Virus record (IMG/VR): IMGVR_UViG_3300028859_000032
Coordinates: 1-45,679 of that record
Direction: 5' to 3' (one strand)
DNA: 45,679 nucleotides
Origin: a virus
Notes under the pieces: generated by a model
The model's database searches: none
Seen by the model: the letters and a program-made list of their open reading frames with translations, nothing else
Told to the model about the DNA's origin: nothing
Position numbers and translations under genes: made by a program
Part shown: positions 1-8,300 of the stretch, piece by piece
Numbering within the stretch: the first letter of the stretch is position 1
Layout: the number at the start of each line of letters is the position of its first letter

Positions 1-1
1 T

Positions 2-1834
2 GCAAATGCTGTATGGGCAGGTCCTACTTCCGGTTCTGCTGCTACTCCGACCTTCAGAGGATTGGTTTCTACTGATATCCCTTCACTTTCTGCGATCTAC
101 TTACCACTTGCCGGTGGAACAATGTCTGGTTCTATCGCTATGGGCGGAAACCAAATCACTGGATTGCCAAATCCAATTGCAAATGGCGAAGCTCTTCGTT
201 ACGACCAATTAGGAGTCGCTACTTCTGGAGCCGCAATCGGTATCGCAACTCTCGATTCTTCAGGTAAGATCCCAGTTTCTCAATTACCTTCTGTTGTAAT
301 GGAATACCAACAAGCTTGGGATCCTTCTACAAACACTCCAACCCTTGCTGACGGCTCTGGAACAAACGGTTTCGTTTATCGTGTAAGTGTTGCCCATACC
401 GGAGCAATTTCTGGATTAACAGATCCAAGTATGACCGTGTTCTACGTTGGTGATTTGATCATTTACTCTGGAACAATTTCTAAATACCAACGCGCTCCTT
501 CTGCTGATGGCGTAACTTCAGTTAACGGTGCGGTCGGTGCAGTAACTGTAAATGCAATCAATCAATTAACTGGTGACGTAACTACTACAGCCGCTTCTGG
601 ATCACAATCTAAAGCGACTACAGTATCTGCGATCCAAGGAACAACCGTTTCTGGAACAACTGGTACAGGTAACGTAGTATTCAGTGCCGCTCCAACTTTC
701 ACTGGTACCGCGAACTTCGCCGCGATCATCGCAAGCTCAACTGTTGCTGCAACCGGAGCAATCTCTGGTAGCAACTTATCTGCTGCCGGTCATGCTGCCC
801 TCGATCTTCAAATTGCAAATAACTTGAGCGATGTTGCAAGTGCTGCTACTGCATTTAAGAATATTTCTCCCCTTACTACTGCTGGTGATATCATTTTCGA
901 AAATGCGACTCCTGCTCCAGCCAGATTAGCAATTGGTTCTACCGGTAACGTATTGACAGTTGTTGCTGGATTACCAGCATGGGCACCTCCTGCAACTTCT
1001 GGTACTGTTAGTTCAGTAGCTTTCGCTGACGGTTCTGCAACTCCGATCTTCTCGGTTAGCGGATCTCCAGTGACTTCTTCTGGAACATTGACCAACACTC
1101 TGATTAATCAAAACGCAAACCTGATCTTCGCAGGTCCTTCTACTGGTTCTGCGGCACAACCTACTTTCAGATCAATTGTTTCTGCTGATTTATCTGCAGG
1201 AATTATCGGATCTACTCAGTTAGCCACTGCTTCCGTAACAGCTGCTAAATTGGGAACCGTTACCGATGGTGTAACTCTCGATCAATCAGGTTCTGGTTCT
1301 ACCATCGAAATTAAAGCAGGCGGAGTTGGCGCAACTCAATTGGGTACTGGCGCATTCGACCAAGTTACCATCACTGGTGGTGGCGGATCTGCTGCTGCAG
1401 TAGCACAGGCCCCTGCATTAAAACGCACCTTAGTTGCCGGTCAGACCTTCACTGCAAATACTTCATATGCAGTTCGTTGGGGTATCACTGCAAATGGTGA
1501 AACTGCTGGACGAGTTTATGCTGCCGATACTACCACAAGTTCTTTTAACTTGTTTTATGTAATAGGTATGGCTTCTTCTGCAACTACAATTTCTGCAGGT
1601 GGAAATATCTCGGTAACTACTTTGGGATCTTTCGCTTTAAGTTCAGCGGATACAGCTTTTGCTTCAGGAACAGATGGTGCCCCAGTTTTCTTGGCTGCAA
1701 GTGGTGCCATTTCAGTAACTCCACCAAGTTCTGCAGGCACAGCGATTACCAGAATTGGTATGTTGATGATCAGAAGCGCGACCGTTACCGCAAATATTAT
1801 CGACGTTCACCCAATCCCAGTATTGGTGAACTAA
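2..1834 (+). CDS. Tail fibre / adhesin-like structural protein, 5' end cut by window edge
   Basis: The reading frame is already open at base 2, well before the first ATG at 62. The upstream residues (AGPTSGSAATPTFRGLV) match a motif repeated further on (AGPSTGSAAQPTFRSIV, near base 1130), so the gene begins left of the window. The protein is rich in Gly, Ser, Thr and Ala and poor in Cys and charge, as phage fibre shafts are. It contains typical fibre segments (NQITGLPNP, TGNVLTVVAGLPAWAPP). The last 130 residues (GRVYAAD, GAPVFLAASGAISVTPP, ITRIGMLMIR) resemble a small beta-barrel found at the end of many phage fibres. It leads a run of four similar genes. Receptor binding or virion decoration is inferred from composition and context. 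Confidence 0.7.
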   Translation, partial: ANAVWAGPTSGSAATPTFRGLVSTDIPSLSAIYLPLAGGTMSGSIAMGGNQITGLPNPIANGEALRYDQLGVATSGAAIGIATLDSSGKIPVSQLPSVVMEYQQAWDPSTNTPTLADGSGTNGFVYRVSVAHTGAISGLTDPSMTVFYVGDLIIYSGTISKYQRAPSADGVTSVNGAVGAVTVNAINQLTGDVTTTAASGSQSKATTVSAIQGTTVSGTTGTGNVVFSAAPTFTGTANFAAIIASSTVAATGAISGSNLSAAGHAALDLQIANNLSDVASAATAFKNISPLTTAGDIIFENATPAPARLAIGSTGNVLTVVAGLPAWAPPATSGTVSSVAFADGSATPIFSVSGSPVTSSGTLTNTLINQNANLIFAGPSTGSAAQPTFRSIVSADLSAGIIGSTQLATASVTAAKLGTVTDGVTLDQSGSGSTIEIKAGGVGATQLGTGAFDQVTITGGGGSAAAVAQAPALKRTLVAGQTFTANTSYAVRWGITANGETAGRVYAADTTTSSFNLFYVIGMASSATTISAGGNISVTTLGSFALSSADTAFASGTDGAPVFLAASGAISVTPPSSAGTAITRIGMLMIRSATVTANIIDVHPIPVLVN

Positions 1835-1837
1835 TTG

Positions 1838-1859
1838 ATAGGACAATGATATATCCTAT
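1838..1859 (+). promoter_or_regulatory. TGATATAT motif inside an inverted repeat, upstream of the second fibre gene
   Basis: ATAGGA (1838-1843) and TCCTAT (1854-1859) form a 6-bp inverted repeat around TGATATAT (1847-1854). It lies in the 54-base gap between two fibre genes. The same TGATATA core occurs before several other genes here, so a phage promoter is a reasonable reading. A small operator or a weak RNA hairpin is the alternative. There is no U-run, so it is not a convincing terminator. Confidence 0.35.
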
Positions 1860-1888
1860 TTAACGAAGTATTTTAGGCAAAGGTAGTT

Positions 1889-3043
1889 ATGTCAAATTTC
1901 TTAAAAAATCTAAACGGTATAGGAGCAGGAACGGCGATCGTCGCTGCCGATCTTCCTGCTATTACCGCCACTGGAGATGCCACTGGCTCTGGCTCTGGCG
2001 GATCAATTCCCTTAATTCTTGCTACTGTAAATTCTAATATTGGGACATTTGCATCAGTTACCGTAAACGCAAAGGGCTTGGTAACCGGTGCATCAGCATT
2101 AAGCGGCGATGCCACAACTTCAGGTTCAGTAATCACCTTGGCTACGGTCAATTCTAATATCGGTACGTTCAATAACGTAACTGTAAATGGAAAAGGCTTA
2201 GTTACAGCAGCATCAAATGTAGCTTATCTAACTGCCAATCAAACCATTACTCTATCTGGAGCAGTCACTGGTTCTGGAACAACTGGTATTACAACTACCA
2301 TTGCAAATAGTGCGGTTACTTTGGCAATGTTGGCAAATTTAGCTGCCAATAGTGTTATTGGTAACGTAACTGGTAGTTCGGCTACTCCTACGGCTGTTTC
2401 GACATTAACTACTGCAACGGCCTCATCTGTCATGATTCGTGATGCGAATGCTAACGTGCAAGTAAATAATATTATTGAAGGCGTAACTACAACTACCACT
2501 GCAGCCAGTACTACCACATTAACCGCAGCAAGTACCTATACGCAACAATTCACAGGAACAACCACTCAAACTGTAGTCCTTCCAAATGCTACAACTTTAA
2601 CAGCGGGACAGGCCTTCTTAATCACCAACCGATCTACTGGCGTAGTGACAGTAAATGCTAACGGTGGCGGATTAATCCAAACCATGGCTGCGGGTTCTCA
2701 AACGGTCGTTACTGTAATTACAGTAGGAACTTCGGCTGGTACTTGGGATTCAGCATATAGTACTACTTCGGGTGGAAGTTCAAGTTTAACAGCTTTAGGG
2801 ATTTTTGCTGGTAAGGCGACACTTTCTGTTAGCACAACAAGTAAAGCGGTTACTTTTAGTACTGCATATGCAAATACTAACTATGCGGTTACAGCAACCA
2901 TGATTAACATTACAGATACAAATCCAGAATATATCCCGGTTACAATTACAGCTCAGGCTACAACCGGATTTACGGCGTCATGGAACGCTCCCACGCCAAC
3001 GGCCAACTACGTTTTAAGCTGGATGGCAATTGCAAACAATTAA
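1889..3043 (+). CDS. Tail fibre-like protein with tandem shaft repeats and C-terminal lectin-like domain
   Basis: The protein has 384 residues and is Gly/Thr/Ser/Ala-rich. Residues about 29-110 hold two copies of a 40-residue fibre repeat (ATVNSNIGTF...VTVNxKGLVT). Residues about 200-290 hold a module (TQTVVLPNATTLTAGQAF) that recurs near the N-terminus of the 809-residue protein at 4160. The last 63 residues (VTFSTAYANTNYAV to LSWMA) match two tandem domains in the next protein and have the pattern of an H-type-lectin-like beta sandwich. The ATG is preceded by AAAGGTAG. Receptor binding is inferred. Confidence 0.65.
   Translation: MSNFLKNLNGIGAGTAIVAADLPAITATGDATGSGSGGSIPLILATVNSNIGTFASVTVNAKGLVTGASALSGDATTSGSVITLATVNSNIGTFNNVTVNGKGLVTAASNVAYLTANQTITLSGAVTGSGTTGITTTIANSAVTLAMLANLAANSVIGNVTGSSATPTAVSTLTTATASSVMIRDANANVQVNNIIEGVTTTTTAASTTTLTAASTYTQQFTGTTTQTVVLPNATTLTAGQAFLITNRSTGVVTVNANGGGLIQTMAAGSQTVVTVITVGTSAGTWDSAYSTTSGGSSSLTALGIFAGKATLSVSTTSKAVTFSTAYANTNYAVTATMINITDTNPEYIPVTITAQATTGFTASWNAPTPTANYVLSWMAIANN
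2018..2222 (+). repeat. In-frame tandem repeat of about 120 bp in a fibre gene
   Basis: Two copies beginning at 2018 and 2138 encode LATVNSNIGTF followed by VTVN, then A or G, then KGLVT. The period is 40 codons. Residues agree more than bases do, so the duplication is old or under protein-level selection. Repeats of this kind extend trimeric fibre shafts. Confidence 0.7.
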
Positions 3044-3045
3044 TG

Positions 3046-3054
3046 TGATATATA
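3046..3054 (+). promoter_or_regulatory. TGATATATA motif before the third fibre gene
   Basis: The motif lies in the 20-base gap between two fibre genes, 9 bases before the ATG at 3064. It matches the TGATATA core seen upstream of other plus-strand genes. That close to the start codon, a transcript from it would be almost leaderless, so its role is uncertain. Confidence 0.25.
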
Positions 3055-3063
3055 GAGTATAAT

Positions 3064-4119
3064 ATGGGAAAAAATTTAGACGTAAGACAGAGTGAATTTA
3101 GAGGAATTTTGCAGCAACTATTTCCATACGTTGCAGAGCAAACTCTTGATATTTTACTCCAGTCTATAAATTCCGATCTTACTCCTCCTCTTAAAGTAGA
3201 TGCTAGTAACCCCGCGAGTCTAGTTGTAAATGTTGGCCCGACCATAGTCTCTAATCCGGAATCAAATAGACAAAGAAGTGTTTCTTTTGTAAATAACATC
3301 ATTCCTTTTTTAACCTCTGGAACAGTCACTTTCCCTGCTGCTAGCGGCGGAACAATCAGTACTTCTACTGGTCAAACATACGTTTTAACTCTGCCATCTG
3401 GTGATTACGCCCAAGCTCTCTTGGCATTAGACACGAGCAACAATATCGTCGTTAAGATGGGTGCTCCAAGTGCTACTTTAGCCGGAGCAATTGTTCCAAG
3501 TCCTACTGCAAACACCTTACCATTTGCATATGTTACTATCCATAATAATGCCGGTACAATTGCAAATATCAGCCAAAATGCTATTTTCCAATTCGCTTCA
3601 GGCGGCGGAGGTGGCGGCGGTGGAGGCGGTGGAGTTGCTCAAGAAGTTCCACTCACCATTGGTACTACAAGCGAAACAGTGACTTTCCCTACACCTCAAG
3701 CGGGTACAAATTACGTTGTTTTAGCCCAAGTAGCCAATACTACTGATCCAACTCCAGAATACATTCCAGTTACGATCACAAATAGGACTCCAACGGGCTT
3801 TACCGCAAGCTGGAACGGTCCCTTAGATACCGCAAATTACCTCCTAGACTACATTGTGCCCCCTGGAATCTCCCAAGAACAAGTCGGAGAAGCCGTATTA
3901 TCTATGGGCGATACCACTACCACAATTACAATTCCTATCCCTCTAACCAGTACAACCTATGTGGTTGTAGCGGAATTGGTCAATCTTACGGATATTACTC
4001 CACAATTTCAACCAGTTACGGTCACGAATAAAACAAACTCAACGTTTACAGTTACTTGGAACGCTCCAGTAGATACAGCTAATTATAGGATAGCTTATCA
4101 GGTGGCGTCTGCTCAATAA
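3064..4119 (+). CDS. Fibre/adhesin protein with polyglycine hinge and two lectin-like domains
   Basis: The protein has 351 residues. The N-terminal part (1-178) is a distinct domain. A run of eleven glycines follows (180-190). Two tandem copies of a beta-rich domain occupy about 198-265 and 279-347 (VTFPTPQAGTNYVV, TPEYIPVTIT, GFTASWN). The same domain ends the preceding protein. The pattern (TFPTP strand, VTIT strand, GFTxxW strand) suggests an H-type-lectin-like fold by eye. The architecture suggests a base domain, a flexible hinge and a sugar-binding head. No good Shine-Dalgarno sequence is seen, so it may be translationally coupled to the gene before it. Confidence 0.6.
   Translation: MGKNLDVRQSEFRGILQQLFPYVAEQTLDILLQSINSDLTPPLKVDASNPASLVVNVGPTIVSNPESNRQRSVSFVNNIIPFLTSGTVTFPAASGGTISTSTGQTYVLTLPSGDYAQALLALDTSNNIVVKMGAPSATLAGAIVPSPTANTLPFAYVTIHNNAGTIANISQNAIFQFASGGGGGGGGGGGVAQEVPLTIGTTSETVTFPTPQAGTNYVVLAQVANTTDPTPEYIPVTITNRTPTGFTASWNGPLDTANYLLDYIVPPGISQEQVGEAVLSMGDTTTTITIPIPLTSTTYVVVAELVNLTDITPQFQPVTVTNKTNSTFTVTWNAPVDTANYRIAYQVASAQ
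3601..3633 (+). repeat. GGN repeat encoding Gly11
   Basis: Eleven consecutive glycine codons use mixed third bases (ggc, gga, ggt). This is not a pure microsatellite, so slippage-driven phase variation is unlikely. It forms a flexible or polyglycine-II-type linker between the N-terminal domain and the lectin-like domains. Confidence 0.8.
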
Positions 4120-4124
4120 CCGTA

Positions 4125-4143
4125 ATCTTATATGATATAAGAT
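4125..4143 (+). promoter_or_regulatory. 19-bp near-perfect palindrome containing TGATATAA
   Basis: ATCTTATATGATATAAGAT is symmetric about the G at 4134. It lies between two fibre genes and ends 16 bases before the ATG at 4160, with AGGAG in between. The TGATATAA core is shared with sites before other genes. It may be a promoter with an overlapping operator or a short hairpin at the mRNA 5' end. Confidence 0.4.
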
Positions 4144-4159
4144 CTTTAGGAGATTAATT

Positions 4160-6589
4160 ATGGCAAATTTTCAAAGTGGGGGTCTCGTAGAGCAGATCAA
4201 TACAACCGCAACGGCTGCAGGTACGACTACATTGGTAGGAAGCACTTCTGCTAGCGCCACATTGGGCAAACAAATTCAAGTTTTTACTGGTTCTTCCACT
4301 CAGACTGTGGTTTTGCCAAGTGCGACTACGATGGTTGTAGGACAAAAATTTGAGATTTACAATGAATCCTCTTCGGTCCTAACAATTCAATTTCAAGATG
4401 CGTCCGCTTTTACAGATGCATCGGGTGTAAATTACAACATTTTGGCTCCCCACACATCTTTAGTTGTGAAATTACAAACTAACGGCACTGCAAATGGAAC
4501 TTGGGCAGTTCTTTCTACTGCTTCTACTTCTTCTGGAACTGGAATTAACTATATCACTTATGGTACAGCAGAAGCGGGAACTCAAGGATGGCATACAGTT
4601 AATTGGCAACAAGCTGTTACTATAACCAACGCATCTCCTGCCGTTTTTAGTGTCACATCGACAACCGGTATGTACGTGGGAATGCCAATTTCCTTTACTA
4701 CTACTGGCGCACTTCCAACCGGATTAACCGCAAGCACGATCTATTTTATTAGCTCTATTCCAAGTGGATCTACTTTCCAAGTATCTGCTACTTTAGGCGG
4801 AGCTGCAGTAAACACTTCAAGTGCTGGCTCTGGAACTCACACTTCCTATCCATTAGTTCCTATCAATGACACAACTGTAGCATTGGCAAATTTAGCCTTC
4901 GCAACTTCTTCATCTTCTCCATTGGTCGGCGCTAATAGTTATACTTTAGTTCAAACCAACAGCAAGGCAGTTGGTGGTGAAGGTGTTGCTTACGATTTCA
5001 CCATCGATTCAGCTTATGAAGCGCAAGTATTAAATATTAGCGCGAACTACAATGCTAGTTCTACTTTCGTAGCTTCTTCTGGAAGTGTAGGAAGCGATTC
5101 AGATGTAGAATTTGCAATTTGGGATAAAACAAATGCCGTTTTAATTCCTATTACTCCAAAATTCGTAACTGGAAATGGTTCAAATAATTTTACTTTTACG
5201 GCCTCATTTCAAGCTGCATCAAACAGTACTTCTTATGCATTAATAGTTTTTTCTCCAACTATGAACGCCAACGCAACGGGTTGGACTTTCAAATTTGATA
5301 ATGTTCAGGTTGGACCAAACAACAGTACTTCTACTGCTAGTTCAAGTGGTGCCGTTATTGCTAGCTATTACATGTCTGCTAATCAATCTCCAGGATCAAA
5401 CGTACAAATCAATTTCGATACAAAATTGGTAGATACAAATGCTGCAGTTACCACTGGAGCAGGTGCTTGGAAATTTACGGCTCCCGTAGCTGGAGACTAT
5501 AATGTCTCTGTAATCGTTGATTACCTTACTGGCACTACTGGTAATGTAAATATATATAAAAACGGTTCTTCGTACGCACAAATTAGCGGGGGATATGGTA
5601 CAGGATCTGGGGCAGATTCAGGTGTTACTGGATCTACAATAATCGCCATGAACGCTGGAGATTTCATTGATTTTAGACCTAATACGACCGCTACATTTGG
5701 TGGTGGTGCAGCTCCTCTATTTACTTATGTTTCTATCTTCTTGATCAACGGCTCTCAAACATCTGCGGGATCTAGTGGACAAACGGTTGCCGCAATTGTA
5801 AATACGGTGTCTGGCAGTTCGATTACTGCCGGTAATCCCGTAGTCTTTACGAATGTAGTTAGTGATAGCAATGGTGCTTATAATACCTCAACTGGTTTAT
5901 ATACTTGCCCAGTATCTGGCTACTACAATATGGAAATTGTATTTGGCACAATAACTGCTTCCAATTCAAATCTAAGCGTACAAAAGAACGGCGCGTATGC
6001 ATTCGGAACTTCGAATAACTCTCTTGTAGCTAATGCTACTAGCACTGCGAATTGTGCCGGTACTAGGATGATAAAATGTAATGCTGGAGATACATTGGCT
6101 CTAGTTGCCGTTACCTCTTCCGCAGGTGTTACGGTAGGTTCTATGGACATCTCCCTAATTGGAGGTGCCTCTTCCGCTCTCAACGCGAAAACTACTGTAG
6201 CTGCGAGTTATTACGCAAGCGCAAATGGGACTGGATCACCTACTCAGACTATCAATTTTGATACTAAAATATTCGACACTACTGCCTCAGTGACTGCTTC
6301 TGCAGCTGGAACGGGTACTTGGAAATTCACTGCCCCAATTAGCGGACTTTATAACATTGGTGGTTTGTTTGTTTCAACTACAAGCGGATACTATTCAGTA
6401 TATAAAAATGGTGCAGCATTCGCATCAATTGGTAACGATGGTAATGGAGGAGGACAGGCTCCCAATTTTGATATCCAATTAAATGCTGGAGATTTTATAG
6501 ATATCAGACCCAATAGCTCCAGAACTTGGCAAGGTGGGACGTTAACTTCGGTTGCAATCTGTGTTATTTGTATTAAAAAAGTAGGCTAA
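4160..6589 (+). CDS. Large fibre/adhesin protein with C1q-like domains
   Basis: The protein has 809 residues. The N-terminal module (about 10-115, with STQTVVLPSATTMVVGQKF) is shared with the 384-residue fibre protein. The C-terminal half holds three C1q/TNF-like jelly-roll units. Each has a central W/YxFTAPxxGxYNxS-type motif or its variant (WKFTAPVAGDYNVSV, YTCPVSGYYNMEI, WKFTAPISGLYNIGG), then a NxYKNG turn and an LNAGDFIDxRPN-type motif. C1q-like domains trimerise and are common at the tips of phage and bacterial adhesins. AGGAG precedes the ATG. The TAA stop overlaps the stop of a small minus-strand ORF. Surface binding is inferred. Confidence 0.7.
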   Translation: MANFQSGGLVEQINTTATAAGTTTLVGSTSASATLGKQIQVFTGSSTQTVVLPSATTMVVGQKFEIYNESSSVLTIQFQDASAFTDASGVNYNILAPHTSLVVKLQTNGTANGTWAVLSTASTSSGTGINYITYGTAEAGTQGWHTVNWQQAVTITNASPAVFSVTSTTGMYVGMPISFTTTGALPTGLTASTIYFISSIPSGSTFQVSATLGGAAVNTSSAGSGTHTSYPLVPINDTTVALANLAFATSSSSPLVGANSYTLVQTNSKAVGGEGVAYDFTIDSAYEAQVLNISANYNASSTFVASSGSVGSDSDVEFAIWDKTNAVLIPITPKFVTGNGSNNFTFTASFQAASNSTSYALIVFSPTMNANATGWTFKFDNVQVGPNNSTSTASSSGAVIASYYMSANQSPGSNVQINFDTKLVDTNAAVTTGAGAWKFTAPVAGDYNVSVIVDYLTGTTGNVNIYKNGSSYAQISGGYGTGSGADSGVTGSTIIAMNAGDFIDFRPNTTATFGGGAAPLFTYVSIFLINGSQTSAGSSGQTVAAIVNTVSGSSITAGNPVVFTNVVSDSNGAYNTSTGLYTCPVSGYYNMEIVFGTITASNSNLSVQKNGAYAFGTSNNSLVANATSTANCAGTRMIKCNAGDTLALVAVTSSAGVTVGSMDISLIGGASSALNAKTTVAASYYASANGTGSPTQTINFDTKIFDTTASVTASAAGTGTWKFTAPISGLYNIGGLFVSTTSGYYSVYKNGAAFASIGNDGNGGGQAPNFDIQLNAGDFIDIRPNSSRTWQGGTLTSVAICVICIKKVG

Positions 6590-6738
6590 TACTCCCCATT
6601 CCAGATGGCAACTTGACAGAACGGATGCTTTATCCCAAAGTATCCTGACATAATACTTGCTATCCCACCTACTACGGTCTTATTCAATTTTTTCACCCAA
6701 ATGTTATATAGCCAATCTACTCCAAATACCTCCTTCAC
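6586..6738 (-). CDS. Possible small protein or gene remnant (GTG start)
   Basis: An open frame on the minus strand begins at a GTG and encodes 50 residues with balanced, protein-like composition (VFGVDWLYNIW, GIASIMSGYFG, HPFCQVAIWNGEY). The frame is open further upstream but without an ATG. A strong AAGGAGG lies inside it, with no start codon at the right distance. Its stop overlaps the stop of the fibre gene by two bases. It could be a tiny membrane-associated protein or the 3' part of a decayed gene. Confidence 0.3.
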   Translation of the reverse strand: MKEVFGVDWLYNIWVKKLNKTVVGGIASIMSGYFGIKHPFCQVAIWNGEY

Positions 6739-6814
6739 ACAAGAGTTATAAACATATTTTATCTTGGGGCGGCGTTTCTGGAACAGGAACAGGCTCTGTA
6801 ATTATAGCCTTCAG

Positions 6815-6949
6815 ATGATTGAGCGTTTACTTTGGAATGGAAGCTTAAAGACAGCAAAGTCTATGATTCAAGACTATTCTGGTGTTGCATTCAATTCTTC
6901 AGATAAAGCTTCTGTGATTGCGATCCTAGATGCTTCTGGATTAGATTAA
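6815..6949 (+). CDS. Possible 44-residue ORF in the convergent junction
   Basis: The ATG at 6815 opens a frame ending KASVIAILDASGLD. The frame is open back to an ATG at 6764, but that N-terminus (MGRRFWNRNR) looks non-coding. Just upstream, a different frame reads GGVSGTGTGSVII, like fibre shaft sequence. The segment may therefore be the tail of a decayed fibre gene rather than a live gene. Its stop overlaps the stop of the minus-strand miniprotein at 6946. There is no clear Shine-Dalgarno sequence. Confidence 0.25.
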   Translation: MIERLLWNGSLKTAKSMIQDYSGVAFNSSDKASVIAILDASGLD

Positions 6950-7032
6950 TCCCCAAATAAAAACCAAAGTAGGATCATTACGATGAATCCTAATAACAAC
7001 CAACCATTGTCGGTAAGTTCTATATTTGACAT
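6946..7032 (-). CDS. 28-residue single-pass membrane miniprotein
   Basis: The ORF reads ATG to TAA with 28 residues. A short polar N-terminus (MSNIELTDNGW) is followed by one hydrophobic helix (LLLGFIVMILLWFLF) ending in GD. It is the last gene of the minus block, 7 bases after the coiled-coil gene at 7040, with no clear Shine-Dalgarno of its own. Single-helix miniproteins of this kind in phages may act on the envelope. The function is unknown. Confidence 0.45.
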   Translation of the reverse strand: MSNIELTDNGWLLLGFIVMILLWFLFGD

Positions 7033-7039
7033 AGGTTTA

Positions 7040-7324
7040 TTAATCTTTGGTTCTTTGATTGTACTTTAGATCTTCCAAATCAGATTCAACATCTTCCAGT
7101 CTTTGCTTAAGTTGAATATTCTCAATCTTTAAACGTCTGGTTTCTTGGTTATAAGAGTCTCGCCATTCTTCTGCCAAATTTAACAGCGCTAGAACTTCAT
7201 CGTTGTGGGCTTTAATCACGGCATCTAATTGTTTTGGATTAGGAATAACGGCTAGAATTTCGCTGGGACCATTGTCTACATCTCTCTTTAATTCTGGAAA
7301 ACTTCTATCTTTATACCAACTCAT
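7040..7324 (-). CDS. Small coiled-coil protein, function unknown
   Basis: The protein has 94 residues. The second half (about 38-90) is a predicted coiled coil with heptad-like leucines and charged residues (LLNLAEEWRD, LKIENIQLKQRLEDVESDLEDL). I do not recognise the family. It lies 10 bases after the aminotransferase gene and shares its orientation, near the end of the long minus-strand transcription unit. A spanin or other lysis role is possible for proteins of this size, but there is no signal or membrane segment to support it. Confidence 0.6.
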   Translation of the reverse strand: MSWYKDRSFPELKRDVDNGPSEILAVIPNPKQLDAVIKAHNDEVLALLNLAEEWRDSYNQETRRLKIENIQLKQRLEDVESDLEDLKYNQRTKD

Positions 7325-7334
7325 ATTTTTCCTT

Positions 7335-8300
7335 TTAGGCTATCCTATCGGCCCTTAATATGCTTGCAATCATCTCAACCGTCTCTTTTGTTGTTTTGGC
7401 AAGATTGATCCTTACTGTTAAGGGTGAGCCGCCCATTAGATTCCCTGGGGTAAAAGAGACATTGGACTTACTGAATAGATCCAATAGTTTTTGGTCCACT
7501 TCATAAAATGCGAACATGCCATTCTCTGGAATTTTTTGATTTCCAAACAGATAAGATATCTTACTTAAAGCTTCTCTATTTAGATCTAATAGTGAACTAG
7601 ATTGACAATAGAATGAATCCCAATCGGCATTACCCAACATATCTATTGCAATTATTTGGGATGGTACGCTAACGCCGCATACATTGCCTTCTAGGTATCT
7701 ATACGCCAAATCATAAAGAGTTTTACTATTGGTTGCTAGCCACCCCAAACGAATACCTGTGAGTCCAGAAAGCTTATTTATTCCGCCAACCATAACTTCA
7801 TGGGCAGGCATATTTGGTATTTTATTTTGACAGTATGTTCTGGAGGCGTATACGGAATCGAATATGGTGTTATCTGAAATACAATTAAGACTTATTGTGC
7901 CCCTTGGATTCGAGGGGCTATCGATAATTCTTACGATATTATTGCTAGTAAAGAAACTTTCTATTTCGTGTTCAAGACCAGCATCTTTTATGGTTTGTGG
8001 ATAAAATCTATAATACAGATTATTTGTGGAAGCGGTATCTATTCTAAAATCTGCATTTTTATAAGCATTAAGAGCTGCAGAAAGGGCATGTGTTGCTCCA
8101 TGTGTAATCAAGATATATTCATATTTTCCATAATCAGGTAAAAGAAAGTCTTTGACTTTTTCTATTAACTCTGGAAGCCCCGTGTGCGCAGGATACTGCA
8201 TATTATCGAATGGAATGCGAAAAGTATTCAAGGAAGGACAATTCTTTAAAAAGATTTCCGCAATACCAGGAGTTGTTCCGAATCCAAAGTCGTATTTCAA
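7335..8300 (-). CDS. PLP-dependent aminotransferase, class I/II fold
   Basis: The 321-residue protein is shorter than the usual 380-400. Fold-type I aminotransferase landmarks are visible in order: GLPELIEKV (41-49), ITHGATHALSAAL (65-77), the SPSNPRGT loop with N131, D148 and Y151 (FDSVYASRTY), the Schiff-base lysine K176 in GGINKLSGLTGIRLGW, and a C-terminal arginine in VRINLA. The key residues for PLP binding are present, so it is probably active. The substrate is unknown; histidinol-phosphate or aspartate aminotransferase-like enzymes are the nearest types by eye. It overlaps the gene before it by ATGA. An aminotransferase is unusual in a phage. Confidence 0.75.
   Translation of the reverse strand: MKYDFGFGTTPGIAEIFLKNCPSLNTFRIPFDNMQYPAHTGLPELIEKVKDFLLPDYGKYEYILITHGATHALSAALNAYKNADFRIDTASTNNLYYRFYPQTIKDAGLEHEIESFFTSNNIVRIIDSPSNPRGTISLNCISDNTIFDSVYASRTYCQNKIPNMPAHEVMVGGINKLSGLTGIRLGWLATNSKTLYDLAYRYLEGNVCGVSVPSQIIAIDMLGNADWDSFYCQSSSLLDLNREALSKISYLFGNQKIPENGMFAFYEVDQKLLDLFSKSNVSFTPGNLMGGSPLTVRINLAKTTKETVEMIASILRADRIA

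Noticed and set aside
2970-3329. 119-codon minus-strand ORF across two fibre genes
   Set aside because: It spans the junction of two clear plus-strand fibre genes and has random composition.
3601-3633. Phase-variable microsatellite
   Set aside because: Codons are mixed GGN triplets rather than a uniform repeat, so slippage is unlikely and would stay in frame anyway.
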